Below, piece after piece: positions 24,916 to 32,800 of a DNA stretch of 47,488 nt (the stretch's first letter is position 1; each line of letters opens with the position of its first letter). Under the pieces are notes generated by a model that was not told the DNA's origin, did not search any database, and saw only the letters and a list, made by a program, of their open reading frames with translations. The DNA lies in assembly GCF_944380975.1 (NCBI RefSeq), contig NZ_CALWJK010000002.1:101766-149253 (forward strand). Direction: 5' to 3'. The DNA is from an uncultured Agathobaculum sp. Lineage in GTDB: Bacteria; Bacillota; Clostridia; Oscillospirales; Butyricicoccaceae. The translations under genes and the position numbers were made by a program.

Positions 24916-25410
24916 ATGACGATTCTTGGTATAGATCCGGGATATGGTACCATCGGTTATGGTGTAGTCCGGTTTGACAACATGAAATTTACGCCCGTAC
25001 AATACGGCGCGGCGACAACCAAACCCAGTATGCCGATGCATCTGCGTCTATGCGAGATATATGAGGACATTGGGACGCTGGTGGATACCTTTCATCCGGA
25101 TGAAGTCGCCATAGAGGAACTATTTTTTTCTAAAAACGTCACAACTGGTATTCAGGTTGCGCAGGCGCGCGGGGTGATCCTGCTCGCGCTGGCACAGAAA
25201 GGCTTGCATCCGGTTTCTTACACGCCGAATCAGGTGAAAATGGCGGTGGTTGGCTACGGCAATGCAGAGAAAAAGCAGATGATGGAGATGACAAAAAGCA
25301 TCTTGCATCTGACCAAACTGCCGCGGCCGGATGACGCAGCTGATGCGCTTGCGTTGGCCATTTGCCACGGACATTCCAGACAGGCGATGCGATATGAGGG
25401 TTTGCTGTAA
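24916..25410 (+). CDS. ruvC: Holliday junction resolvase RuvC
   Basis: 164-residue endonuclease that cuts Holliday junctions. The acidic active site reads D7 in GIDPGYG, E68 in AIEEL, and D140/D143 in RPDDAADALA. Length is normal. The ruvA ATG follows the stop codon directly, so the ruv genes are one operon. No LexA-type (CIRCE or SOS) box was recognised in the short leader. Confidence 0.97.
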   Translation: MTILGIDPGYGTIGYGVVRFDNMKFTPVQYGAATTKPSMPMHLRLCEIYEDIGTLVDTFHPDEVAIEELFFSKNVTTGIQVAQARGVILLALAQKGLHPVSYTPNQVKMAVVGYGNAEKKQMMEMTKSILHLTKLPRPDDAADALALAICHGHSRQAMRYEGLL

Positions 25411-26019
25411 ATGTTTTATTATGTAGACGGCACAGTAACAGTGCTCGAACAAGGACTTGCCGTGATCGACTGCGGCGGTGTGGGCTATGCCTGCCATGCG
25501 TCACAGAATACGATTGGTAAGCTGAAAATCGGCGCGCATGCGCGTCTCCTCACTTATTTGAATGTGCGTGAGGATATTTTTGAATTATATGGCTTTATCG
25601 ACGAAGAAGAGCAATCGTGCTTCAAAATGATGCTTGGGGTATCTGGTGTCGGCCCGAAGGCAGCGCTGTCCATTTTGTCGGTCGCGCCGCCGGATAGGTT
25701 GGCGTTATCCATCATCACCGGCGACGAAAAAATGCTGATGCAGGCGCCCGGCATCGGTAAGAAGATTGCCCAGCGCATTGTGCTTGAGCTGCGGGATAAA
25801 ATGAGTAAGGAACAGCTGGAGACTGCTTCGGCGGCTTCGCCGACCGTTGCCGCAGCGGCTGCGAGTGGCGTCAACCATACACAGGAGGCAGTGGCAGCAC
25901 TGATGGTGCTCGGATACAGTCAGGCAGAGGCATTGCATGCAATGGAAGGATTGGATGCCGCCGGGATGGAGGCGGAGGAGATCATCCGTCAGTGTCTGAA
26001 AAAGCTGGTCAAACAGTAA
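25411..26019 (+). CDS. ruvA: Holliday junction DNA helicase subunit RuvA
   Basis: 202-residue RuvA, which binds four-way junctions as a tetramer and loads RuvB. The N-terminal OB-fold has DGTVTVLEQGLAVIDCGGVG. Two helix-hairpin-helix motifs follow: VSGVGPKAALSIL and APGIGKKIAQRIVLELRDK. The C-terminal RuvB-binding helix domain (about 150-200) follows an Ala-rich linker. It starts immediately after ruvC. Confidence 0.97.
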   Translation: MFYYVDGTVTVLEQGLAVIDCGGVGYACHASQNTIGKLKIGAHARLLTYLNVREDIFELYGFIDEEEQSCFKMMLGVSGVGPKAALSILSVAPPDRLALSIITGDEKMLMQAPGIGKKIAQRIVLELRDKMSKEQLETASAASPTVAAAAASGVNHTQEAVAALMVLGYSQAEALHAMEGLDAAGMEAEEIIRQCLKKLVKQ

Positions 26020-26031
26020 GGGAGTGTTCCT

Positions 26032-27072
26032 TTGAGTATAGAATTTTCCGGCGGAATGGCGGACGATGAGCGGATCATATCCACGCGCCAGCTTTCCGAG
26101 GATGAGACTGAAAATTCGCTGCGCCCCAAAACCATGGCGGATTATGTCGGCCAGACCAAGGCGAAGGAAAACTTAAGCGTATATATTGAAGCAGCGAAGA
26201 TGCGCGGGGAATCGCTCGACCATACATTGCTGTATGGCCCGCCTGGTCTTGGCAAGACGACGCTTGCAGGCATCATTGCCAGCGAGATGGGCGTGAATAT
26301 CCGCGTTACGAGTGGACCGGCAATCGAAAAAGCGGGAGATTTGGCGGCTTTATTGACAAATCTTTCGGAAAATGATATTTTGTTTATCGACGAGATCCAC
26401 CGTCTCGACCGCGCGGTCGAGGAGATTCTCTATCCCGCGATGGAGGATTATGCGCTGGATATTATCATTGGCAAAGGACCGTCGGCACGTTCGATTCGAA
26501 TTGATCTGCCGCGGTTTACGCTGATCGGTGCGACAACACGTGCGGGACAGATGACCAGCCCTTTGCGTGACCGCTTTGGCGTCATGCTCCGCTTGGAGTT
26601 GTATTCACCTGAGGAGCTTTGCCAGATCGTGGAACGCTCGGCAGGTATCCTGAATGTGCCGTGTGAGCATGATGGCGCCTTTGAGATTGCGCGCCGGAGC
26701 CGCGGCACGCCGCGTATTGCCAATCGTCTGCTGCGCCGTGTGCGCGATTTTGCGCAGGTGCGTGGCACGGGCACAATAGATAAGGCAAGTGCGGACATGG
26801 CGCTGCGCGCGCTTGAGATTGACGAGCTTGGGCTGGATAATGTGGACCGGCGGATGCTCAAAAGCATCATGCTCAACTACGGAGGAGGCCCAGTGGGGCT
26901 GGACACACTGGCCGCGACCATTGGCGAAGAAGCGATTACATTGGAAGATGTTTATGAGCCGTATTTGATGCAGATAGGCTTTCTCAGTCGTACGCCGCGC
27001 GGGCGGTGCGTTACGGTGCAGGCTTATCGTCATATGCATATGGAACCGGCGGACGGGCAGCAAATGCTGTAA
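26032..27072 (+). CDS. ruvB: Holliday junction branch-migration ATPase RuvB
   Basis: 346-residue AAA+ motor that drives branch migration with RuvA. Walker [12 protein letters not shown], Walker B FIDEIHRL, sensor 1 GATTRAGQM, arginine finger region SPLRDRFG, and C-terminal winged helix ending [10 protein letters not shown]. The start is taken as TTG at 26032 with GGGAG about 8 nt upstream; the ATG at 26056 lacks a good site. It follows ruvA by 12 nt and precedes glmM by about 37 nt without a terminator. Confidence 0.96.
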   Translation: MSIEFSGGMADDERIISTRQLSEDETENSLRPKTMADYVGQTKAKENLSVYIEAAKMRGESLDHTLLYGPPGLGKTTLAGIIASEMGVNIRVTSGPAIEKAGDLAALLTNLSENDILFIDEIHRLDRAVEEILYPAMEDYALDIIIGKGPSARSIRIDLPRFTLIGATTRAGQMTSPLRDRFGVMLRLELYSPEELCQIVERSAGILNVPCEHDGAFEIARRSRGTPRIANRLLRRVRDFAQVRGTGTIDKASADMALRALEIDELGLDNVDRRMLKSIMLNYGGGPVGLDTLAATIGEEAITLEDVYEPYLMQIGFLSRTPRGRCVTVQAYRHMHMEPADGQQML

Positions 27073-27109
27073 GACCGCCGTTAATAATAAGAAAGTTGGG
27101 TGTTTGATA

Positions 27110-28462
27110 TTGGGTAGATATTTCGGAACAGACGGCGTTCGTGGTGTGGCAAACCTGGAACTGGATGCACTGCTCGCCTTTAAGATCGGTGCTGCCGCTG
27201 CTTATGCGCTGACGCAGGAGGCAACGCACACCGGTAAGGCCAAGCTGCTGATCGGCAAGGATACTCGTATTTCTTCGGATATGCTGGAGAATGCGTTGGT
27301 TGCCGGCATTTGCTCGGTCGGTGCGGATGTGGAGCTGCTTGGTGTCATTCCGACGCCGGCGGTGGCATTTTTGACCATCAAGCACAAGGCAGATGCAGGC
27401 ATTGTCATTTCGGCGAGCCATAATTCGTTCGAGTATAATGGCATTAAGATTTTTGCGGGTAACGGCTATAAGCTGCCTGATGCAATTGAAGCGAAGATCG
27501 AAGACCTGATCGACGATTTTGAGTCTATTCCGAAGATGACCCATGAAAAGCTGGGTCGCGTGATTAAAAGCAAGATCGATCCCGTGGTGGAGTATACCGA
27601 TCATTTGGCGGAAACCATTCGGGGCGACCTGTCCGGTCTGCGTGTGGCGGTGGACTGCGCAAACGGCGCATCCTCGACAACGGTCGAGCGCTTGATGCGT
27701 CTGGTTGAGTGCAAGGCGGAGATCCGTTTTTATGAGCCAGACGGTATCAATATCAACGATAACTGTGGCTCGACGCATTTGGAGCAATTGAAAACGCGTG
27801 TGCGGAACGGCAACTTTGATTTGGGTGTGGCGTTTGACGGCGATGCCGACCGCTGCCTGATTGTTGACGAGACCGGTGAAGAACTGGACGGCGACCGCAT
27901 TATGGCAGCCTGCGCCGCGCACATGAAGAAGGAAGGCAAGCTGCGCGGCGGCGCGTTCGTTGCGACTGTTCTGTCGAATATGGGCTTGCATGCTTACGCG
28001 GAAAAGAACGGCATGCGTATTGAGTGCTCCAATGTGGGTGACCGCTACGTGCTGGAAATGATGCTGCAAAAGGGTTATATCTTGGGCGGTGAGCAGTCCG
28101 GCCATGTCATTTTTCTGGAATACGCTTCGACAGGCGACGGTGAGTTGACCGCGCTGCAATTCATGTCGATTCTCAAGGCGAGCGGTAAGAAGTGCTCGGA
28201 AATTGCGGCAGAAGTGGTGCCGTGGCCGCAGCTGATGATTAACGTCAAGGTTCCAAACGATAAGAAGGCTACCTTGCAGGAGCTGCCGGAGGTCAAGGCG
28301 GCAATTGACGAAGCATCGGCAGAATTGGCGGAGAACGGTCGCATTCTGGTGCGCCCGTCTGGTACAGAGGCACTGGTTCGCGTGATGGTCGAAGGCAAAA
28401 ACAGCGAGCAGGTAGATACTTTGGCAAAAAGGGTTGCCAAAGTCATCGAGTCTGTCGTATAA
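27110..28462 (+). CDS. glmM: Phosphoglucosamine mutase
   Basis: 450-residue enzyme converting glucosamine-6-phosphate to glucosamine-1-phosphate, the second step to UDP-GlcNAc. The start MGRYFGTDGVRG is the family N-terminus. The active-site serine is in ISASHNSFEYNGIK, the metal loop is DGDADRC, the sugar loop is GGEQSGHV, and the phosphate loop is RPSGTEALVRV. I chose TTG 27110 (GGGTG upstream) over the in-frame TTG 27104 because it gives the canonical N-terminus. It precedes the glmS ribozyme, so the first two steps of amino-sugar synthesis are neighbours. A terminator follows. Confidence 0.96.
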   Translation: MGRYFGTDGVRGVANLELDALLAFKIGAAAAYALTQEATHTGKAKLLIGKDTRISSDMLENALVAGICSVGADVELLGVIPTPAVAFLTIKHKADAGIVISASHNSFEYNGIKIFAGNGYKLPDAIEAKIEDLIDDFESIPKMTHEKLGRVIKSKIDPVVEYTDHLAETIRGDLSGLRVAVDCANGASSTTVERLMRLVECKAEIRFYEPDGININDNCGSTHLEQLKTRVRNGNFDLGVAFDGDADRCLIVDETGEELDGDRIMAACAAHMKKEGKLRGGAFVATVLSNMGLHAYAEKNGMRIECSNVGDRYVLEMMLQKGYILGGEQSGHVIFLEYASTGDGELTALQFMSILKASGKKCSEIAAEVVPWPQLMINVKVPNDKKATLQELPEVKAAIDEASAELAENGRILVRPSGTEALVRVMVEGKNSEQVDTLAKRVAKVIESVV

Positions 28463-28479
28463 TAGGAAAGAGCCAACAG

Positions 28480-28516
28480 AGGTGGATGTGGTTTTCGCAT
28501 CCACCTTGTTTTGTTT
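28480..28516 (+). terminator. Terminator after glmM
   Basis: AGGTGGATG / CATCCACCT 9-bp stem, 9-nt loop, then TGTTTTGTTT. It directly abuts a promoter candidate for the glmS leader. Confidence 0.75.
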
Positions 28517-28539
28517 GAAGGAAGGTGAGAGTATATGAT
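28511..28539 (+). promoter_or_regulatory. Candidate glmS promoter
   Basis: TTGTTT (28511-28516), 17-bp spacer, TATGAT (28534-28539). The predicted start near 28546 is just 5' of the ribozyme cleavage site. The -35 overlaps the T tract of the glmM terminator and is weak. Confidence 0.4.
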
Positions 28540-28551
28540 GACAAGTGAATA

Positions 28552-28715
28552 GCAGCAAAAGCGCCAGAACTGCGGTGCAGCCGGTATCGCAGTTGACGAG
28601 GAAAGGGTTAATCGAAGGCTTCGGCGGGTGCCCTTCGGCCATGAGTGGGTTGGTCGTGAGCAGACTGTTAAAACGCACGGGTGACTGTGCGGACAGAGCA
28701 GTTATGCATAACGCA
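28552..28715 (+). ncRNA. glmS ribozyme (GlcN6P-sensing self-cleaving riboswitch)
   Basis: The leader contains the conserved glmS ribozyme blocks in order: AGCGCCAGAAC (28560-28570), P2 arms AACTGCG/CGCAGTT (28568-28574, 28588-28594), TGACGAGGAAAGGGTTAATC (28594-28613), TTCGGCGGGTGCCCTT (28620-28635), and the P4 region GGGTGACTGTGCGGACAGAG (28679-28698). Known biology: glucosamine-6-phosphate acts as cofactor for cleavage 5' of the first G of GCGCC, here between 28560 and 28561, which leads to mRNA decay and lowers GlmS. It occupies most of the 255-nt gap before the glmS ATG. Cleavage itself was not tested. Confidence 0.95.
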
Positions 28716-28769
28716 CTATTTTTATACCTTTTTTTAAAAATTCAGCTTCTTTTTGGAGGATTTACTTTT

Positions 28770-30614
28770 ATGTGTGGAATTGTCGGTTTTACGGGGCGTG
28801 AAAATGCGCTGCCGATTTTGATTAAGGGTCTTTACAGCTTGGAATATCGCGGCTATGACTCCGCAGGTATCGCGGCGTTTACAAAGGAAGGTTTGCGTGT
28901 GGTGAAAACGCGCGGCCGTATTTCCAATTTGGAGGAAAAAATTCGTGAGGAGGGCGATCTGTACTGCACCTGCGGCATCGGCCATACCCGTTGGGCAACG
29001 CATGGTGAGCCGTCCGACCGCAACTCGCATCCGCATTTGGGCGGACGCGACGGTATGGGTAAGGTAGCAGTTGTCCATAACGGTATCATTGAGAACTACA
29101 AGGAGCTGCGCGAGCGGCTGGAAGCACACGGTTATACTTTCCAGTCGGAAACGGATACCGAAACGGTCGCGCATCTGGTGGATTATCTGCATACGGGCAA
29201 GCAGGAGGATTTGGCCAAAACTGTGCTTAATGCGGTGCAGCGTATCCGTGGTTCGTATGCTTTGGGTGTAGTGTCGATGGATAATCCGGAAGAAATCGTT
29301 GCAGCACGGCGCGACAATCCGCTCGTCATTGGTGTAGGCGAGGGTGAGAATATGATCGCTTCGGATATCACTGCGATCATCGGCCGCACCAAGAATTATA
29401 TCATTCTGGATGACAATGAAGTTGCCATTGTCCGGCCGGACAGCGTTGTTGTGATGAACGAGTTTGGCGACGTGGTAGAGAAAGAGGTGCAGACGGTCAG
29501 CTGGGATCTGTCGGCTGCGGAAAAGGGTGGCTATCAGCATTTCATGCTCAAGGAGATCATGGAGCAGCCAAAGGCGGTGGCAGATACGGTCAACCCGCGT
29601 ATTCAGAACAACGCAGTGGTATTCGAGGATAACGGACTGACCGATGAACGGTTGCGGGATATCGAAAACATTCATATTGTCGGCTGTGGCTCTGCGCTGC
29701 ACGCGGGTATGGTAGGAAAGCGCGTGATTGAAGCAATGTGCCGCATCCGCTGTACGGCAGAGGTCGCTTCCGAGTTCCGCTATGAGAACCCGATTATCGG
29801 CAAAAAGGATTTGTGCATTGTCATCAGCCAGTCGGGTGAGACGGCAGATACACTTGCAGCGATGCGCCTAGCCAAGCAGGCGGGAGCGTTTACCATTGCA
29901 ATCGTCAATGTCGTTTCTTCTACTATTGCGCGCGAAGCGGACGGCGTGCTGTACACCTGGGCAGGACCGGAAATTTCGGTTGCAACGACCAAGGCGTATT
30001 CCGCGCAGCTCTCTGCGCTCTACCTCATTTCTGTGAAGATCGCGCGCACACGCGGACTGATCTCTATTGGCGATGAACGTGCATTGTGCGCAGAGTTGCA
30101 GCGTTTGCCTGCTTGTATTGAAAAGACACTGGAGTGTCAGGAGGACATGCAGCGCATTGCTACTCTGTATGCCAATCGGCCGAGCGTATTCTTCCTTGGT
30201 CGTGGATTAGACTATGCGGCAGCGCTTGAAGCATCGCTCAAGCTCAAGGAGATTTCGTATATCCATTCGGAGGCATATGCAGCGGGTGAACTCAAGCATG
30301 GCACGATTTCGCTGATCGAGGAAGGCACGCTGGTTGTCGCGCTGGCAACACAGCCTGCGCTGTTTGAAAAAACCGTTTCCAATATCCGTGAGGTTGTGTC
30401 CCGCGGTGCGGTTGTGGTGCTTGTGACGACCGATGATTTCACCGGAGATGAATCGGTTTGCCAGCACATCATTCGCTTGCCCAAGTGCCTGTATGAATTT
30501 TCTGCCTCGCTTTCGATTATTCCGATGCAGCTTTTGGCATACTATGTAGCGGTAGAGCGCAATTGTGATGTCGATAAGCCGCGAAATCTGGCAAAATCAG
30601 TCACTGTTGAATAA
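28770..30614 (+). CDS. glmS: Glutamine-fructose-6-phosphate aminotransferase
   Basis: 614-residue enzyme making glucosamine-6-phosphate from fructose-6-phosphate and glutamine. N-terminal class II glutaminase: Cys2 nucleophile in MCGIVGF, then HTRWATHGEPSDRNSHPH and VVHNGIIENY. Two SIS isomerase domains follow, with GCGSALHAG, ISQSGETADTL, and SYIHSEAYAAGELKHGTISL; the protein ends PRNLAKSVTVE, the family C-terminus. The ATG at 28770 is set by TTGGAGGATTT. The frame is open upstream through the ribozyme, so a longer start is rejected. Confidence 0.98.
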   Translation: MCGIVGFTGRENALPILIKGLYSLEYRGYDSAGIAAFTKEGLRVVKTRGRISNLEEKIREEGDLYCTCGIGHTRWATHGEPSDRNSHPHLGGRDGMGKVAVVHNGIIENYKELRERLEAHGYTFQSETDTETVAHLVDYLHTGKQEDLAKTVLNAVQRIRGSYALGVVSMDNPEEIVAARRDNPLVIGVGEGENMIASDITAIIGRTKNYIILDDNEVAIVRPDSVVVMNEFGDVVEKEVQTVSWDLSAAEKGGYQHFMLKEIMEQPKAVADTVNPRIQNNAVVFEDNGLTDERLRDIENIHIVGCGSALHAGMVGKRVIEAMCRIRCTAEVASEFRYENPIIGKKDLCIVISQSGETADTLAAMRLAKQAGAFTIAIVNVVSSTIAREADGVLYTWAGPEISVATTKAYSAQLSALYLISVKIARTRGLISIGDERALCAELQRLPACIEKTLECQEDMQRIATLYANRPSVFFLGRGLDYAAALEASLKLKEISYIHSEAYAAGELKHGTISLIEEGTLVVALATQPALFEKTVSNIREVVSRGAVVVLVTTDDFTGDESVCQHIIRLPKCLYEFSASLSIIPMQLLAYYVAVERNCDVDKPRNLAKSVTVE

Positions 30615-30660
30615 AAATACAGGTATTATGCAATCATTACAAAAATGCATGGGTATTTTT
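30613..30660 (+). terminator. AT-rich terminator-like hairpin after glmS
   Basis: AAAAATAC (30613-30620) pairs with GTATTTTT (30653-30660), with inner ATGCA/TGCAT pairing (30628-30632, 30646-30650). It overlaps the glmS stop and is weaker than others. Confidence 0.4.
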
Positions 30661-30691
30661 GTGGCAAAACAGTAAATTTCACAATAATTTC

Positions 30692-30720
30692 TTGACATTT
30701 CCAGAAGTATCGCATATAAT
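30692..30720 (+). promoter_or_regulatory. Full-consensus sigma-A promoter
   Basis: Exact TTGACA (30692-30697), 17-bp spacer, exact TATAAT (30715-30720). It is the only perfect -35/-10 pair I noted in the window, driving the SigH-like gene. Confidence 0.9.
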
Positions 30721-30748
30721 GAGTTTTGACATGAGAAATGGTTACAAA

Positions 30749-31348
30749 ATGCTTTCATCCGCGTCGCTGTCTGATGAAGTGCTATGCCGTATGGCACAGC
30801 AGGGAGACGGTGCGGCAGCGGAAGATTTGGTCAAACGATATACCCGCTTGGTGAAAACCTGCGCACGCCCTTATTTTCTGGTGGGTGCGGATGCAGAAGA
30901 CTTGATGCAGGAGGGTATGCTGGGACTGATGAAAGCAATGCGCGAATATGATGAGTCCAAGGGGGCGCCGTTTGGTGCCTTCGCAAAGCTGTGTGTCATG
31001 CGGAAAATCTTTTCTGCGGTGCGCGCTGCTTCTTCGCTCAAGCATGATCCGCTCAATCATTCCGTGTCAATCGATCGACCTCTGTTTGAGGACCTTGCGG
31101 AAACGCACACCCGGGTTACGGCACCGATTGGTGATCCAGAATCGCTGGTGATCGGCAATGAAGAGAGGGAAGAGCTGATCCGTCGGCTTTACTCCGTGTT
31201 GTCCGAATTTGAGGCGAGGGTTTTGACATTGTTTCTGGACGGCTTATCCTATGAGGAGATGTCGGAAGCATTGCAAAAACCGATCAAGTCTGTGGATAAT
31301 GCCATCCAGCGCATTAAGCGAAAATCGGCAGCTATCAAACCCCAATAG
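30749..31348 (+). CDS. sigH: Sigma-70 family factor, SigH-like
   Basis: 199-residue sigma factor. Region 2 (about 28-95) has RYTRLVKTCARPYFLVGADA and DLMQEGMLGLMKAMREYD, plus FAKLCVMRKI; SLKHDPLNHSVSID follows, a SigH hallmark. Region 4 (about 150-195) has LSEFEARVLTLFLDGLSYEE and a helix-turn-helix. In Bacillus and Clostridium SigH drives early sporulation and post-exponential genes; here the role is inferred. An ATG at 30719 overlaps the -10, so the start must be 30731 or 30749. I prefer 30749, giving the usual LSDE start, but no strong ribosome binding site is visible for either. Confidence 0.8.
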   Translation: MLSSASLSDEVLCRMAQQGDGAAAEDLVKRYTRLVKTCARPYFLVGADAEDLMQEGMLGLMKAMREYDESKGAPFGAFAKLCVMRKIFSAVRAASSLKHDPLNHSVSIDRPLFEDLAETHTRVTAPIGDPESLVIGNEEREELIRRLYSVLSEFEARVLTLFLDGLSYEEMSEALQKPIKSVDNAIQRIKRKSAAIKPQ

Positions 31349-31426
31349 GCGATTGCAGGCGGGAAGGCCTGTGCGCAATATAATTTCAGTTTCCCGAGGG
31401 AACGGTATCAAAGAGAGGTAAAAACC

Positions 31427-31705
31427 ATGTACGAAGACAAGACTTTAGTATGCAAGGAATGCGGTAAGGAATTTGTGTTCACCGCAGGCGAGCAGGAGTT
31501 CTACGCAGAGCGCGGCTTCCAGAACGAGCCGCAGCGCTGCAAGGCTTGCCGCGATGCGCGCAAGAACGCGGCCCGTGGCCCGCGTGAGTATTTCACCGCT
31601 ACCTGTGCTGCTTGCGGCGGCGAGGCTCGTGTTCCGTTTGAACCCAAGTCTGACCGTCCGGTATATTGCAGTGAATGCTTCGCGAAGATGCGCGAGCAGG
31701 GCTGA
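31427..31705 (+). CDS. Small zinc-ribbon protein
   Basis: 92-residue cytoplasmic protein with four CxxC knuckles: CKECGKEF (about 9-16), CKACRDAR, CAACGGEA and a final CSEC. The first ribbon resembles the probable zinc-ribbon domain common in clostridial proteins (KxFxFTAGEQEFYAERGF) and the second the CxxC-x17-CxxC type. Two zinc sites are expected; a nucleic-acid or protein partner is unknown. AGAGAGGTAAAA precedes the ATG. A lone TATAAT (31379-31384) lies upstream, with only a TTGCAG at 20 bp as possible -35. Terminator follows. Confidence 0.85.
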   Translation: MYEDKTLVCKECGKEFVFTAGEQEFYAERGFQNEPQRCKACRDARKNAARGPREYFTATCAACGGEARVPFEPKSDRPVYCSECFAKMREQG

Positions 31706-31718
31706 GAACAGAAATCAG

Positions 31719-31754
31719 AAAGGGCGTCCGGCTGTTTTGCCGGACACCCTTTTT
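31719..31754 (+). terminator. Terminator after zinc-ribbon gene
   Basis: 14-bp stem AAAGGGCGTCCGGC / GCCGGACACCCTTT with one mismatch, short loop, T-rich tail. Confidence 0.85.
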
Positions 31755-31801
31755 GTTTTCGCGGAAACCAGCAGAAAACGGTGAAATTTTTCTTTTTATG
31801 A

Positions 31802-31830
31802 TTGAAATATGTGCATCTTTGCGGTATACT
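31802..31830 (+). promoter_or_regulatory. Promoter of the DUF1858 gene
   Basis: TTGAAA (31802-31807), 17-bp spacer, TATACT (31825-31830), about 32 nt before the ATG. Confidence 0.65.
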
Positions 31831-31861
31831 GATAACAAACAAAAACATATGGAGGTCTAAC

Positions 31862-32062
31862 ATGGCTGCGATTACGAAAAAGACCACGATTGGCGAGGTT
31901 CTCAACCGCAATCTGGATACGGCAAAGTTTTTCATGGAAATTGGCATGCACTGCCTCGGCTGCCCGGCATCTCAGGGCGAGAGCATTGAGGAAGCCTGCA
32001 TGGTACACGGCACCAATGCAGACGAGCTGGTTGCAAAGCTGAACGCTTTTCTGGGCGAATAA
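31862..32062 (+). CDS. DUF1858 / hybrid-cluster-associated redox disulfide protein
   Basis: 66-residue protein: MAAITKKTTIGEVL, then a helix and the CxxC of MHCLGCPASQGESIEEAC (about residues 29-46). The HCxGCP-E pattern is that of the DUF1858 / hybrid-cluster-protein-associated disulfide family, found next to or fused to hydroxylamine reductase (Hcp) in anaerobes. No hcp is present here. A redox role of the CxxC is likely. The ATG at 31862 has TATGGAGGTCTA upstream, so the longer frame is rejected. It has its own promoter and terminator. Confidence 0.85.
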   Translation: MAAITKKTTIGEVLNRNLDTAKFFMEIGMHCLGCPASQGESIEEACMVHGTNADELVAKLNAFLGE

Positions 32063-32070
32063 GAGAAAAC

Positions 32071-32101
32071 CGGAGTCGGTAAACGCCGGCTCTGTTTTTT
32101 T
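32071..32101 (+). terminator. Terminator after DUF1858 gene
   Basis: 9-bp stem CGGAGTCGG / CCGGCTCTG with two wobbles, then a run of seven T. It ends 10 nt before the trmK start. Confidence 0.75.
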
Positions 32102-32110
32102 GGGTGAAAT

Positions 32111-32800
32111 ATGGAAAGTATGGTTTTAACGCCGCGGCTGGCCTGCATAGCGTCGCTTATCCCACAGGGGGCAAGGCTTGCGGATATTGGCACCGATCAC
32201 GGCAAACTGCCGGTGTCCTTACTGCTGACGGGAAGGATCGCTGCTGCGATTGGATCGGATATCCGAGAAGGTCCGCTGGCGCATGCCGCGCGCAATGCGG
32301 CAGATTATGGCGTTTCCTTGTCTCTGCGGTTGGCTGGGGGGCTGGATGCCGTGCAGCCGGAGGAATGCGATACGGTGAGCATTGCCGGCATGGGCGGCCA
32401 GACCATTGCGGAAATCTTGGCGGCTGCGCCGTGGTGTGAGCAGGGTCAGCATTTGCTGCTATTGCAGCCGATGACAATGATATATGAGCTGCGGCAATGG
32501 CTGTGGGCGCATGGTTATGCCATTGAGCGTGAGACGCTGTGCCGGGAGGATCGGCGGCAGTATGTGGTGCTGTCTGTCCGCGGCAGCGCGGAGAAGAAGG
32601 AGTTGCCGCTGTGGCAGTGCGCATTTTCTCCCGCCTTGCTGCAAGCAGACGGGGCAAAAGATTATTTAAAGGCCTTGTTGACCCGTGAAGAGCGCGCACT
32701 GGAAGGTATGCAGCAGGCAAATGCAATAGACAAAGCGAGACTGGATACGCAGCGCTGTCTTGTGATGGAGATCAAACAGGCATGGGAGGGATTGCAATGA
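32111..32800 (+). CDS. trmK: tRNA (adenine-22-N1)-methyltransferase
   Basis: 229-residue SAM-dependent enzyme methylating N1 of A22 in tRNA (YqfN/TrmK family). SAM motif LADIGTDHGKLPVSLL (about 23-38), AIGSDIREGPLAHA, AGMGGQTIAEIL, and LLQPMT. The start is ATG 32111 (ATG 32120 is an alternative). It sits 10 nt after the T-run of a terminator with no room for a classic promoter, so transcription may come from read-through. Its stop overlaps the Nif3-like gene start (ATGA), matching the common sigA-trmK-nif3 neighbourhood of Firmicutes, here without sigA. Confidence 0.92.
   Translation: MESMVLTPRLACIASLIPQGARLADIGTDHGKLPVSLLLTGRIAAAIGSDIREGPLAHAARNAADYGVSLSLRLAGGLDAVQPEECDTVSIAGMGGQTIAEILAAAPWCEQGQHLLLLQPMTMIYELRQWLWAHGYAIERETLCREDRRQYVVLSVRGSAEKKELPLWQCAFSPALLQADGAKDYLKALLTREERALEGMQQANAIDKARLDTQRCLVMEIKQAWEGLQ

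Noticed and set aside
28535-28552. Five-codon mini-ORF (ATGATGACAAGTGAATAG) with a good ribosome binding site before the glmS ribozyme
   Set aside because: It overlaps the likely -10 of the glmS promoter, so it probably is not within the transcript; it is too short to evaluate.
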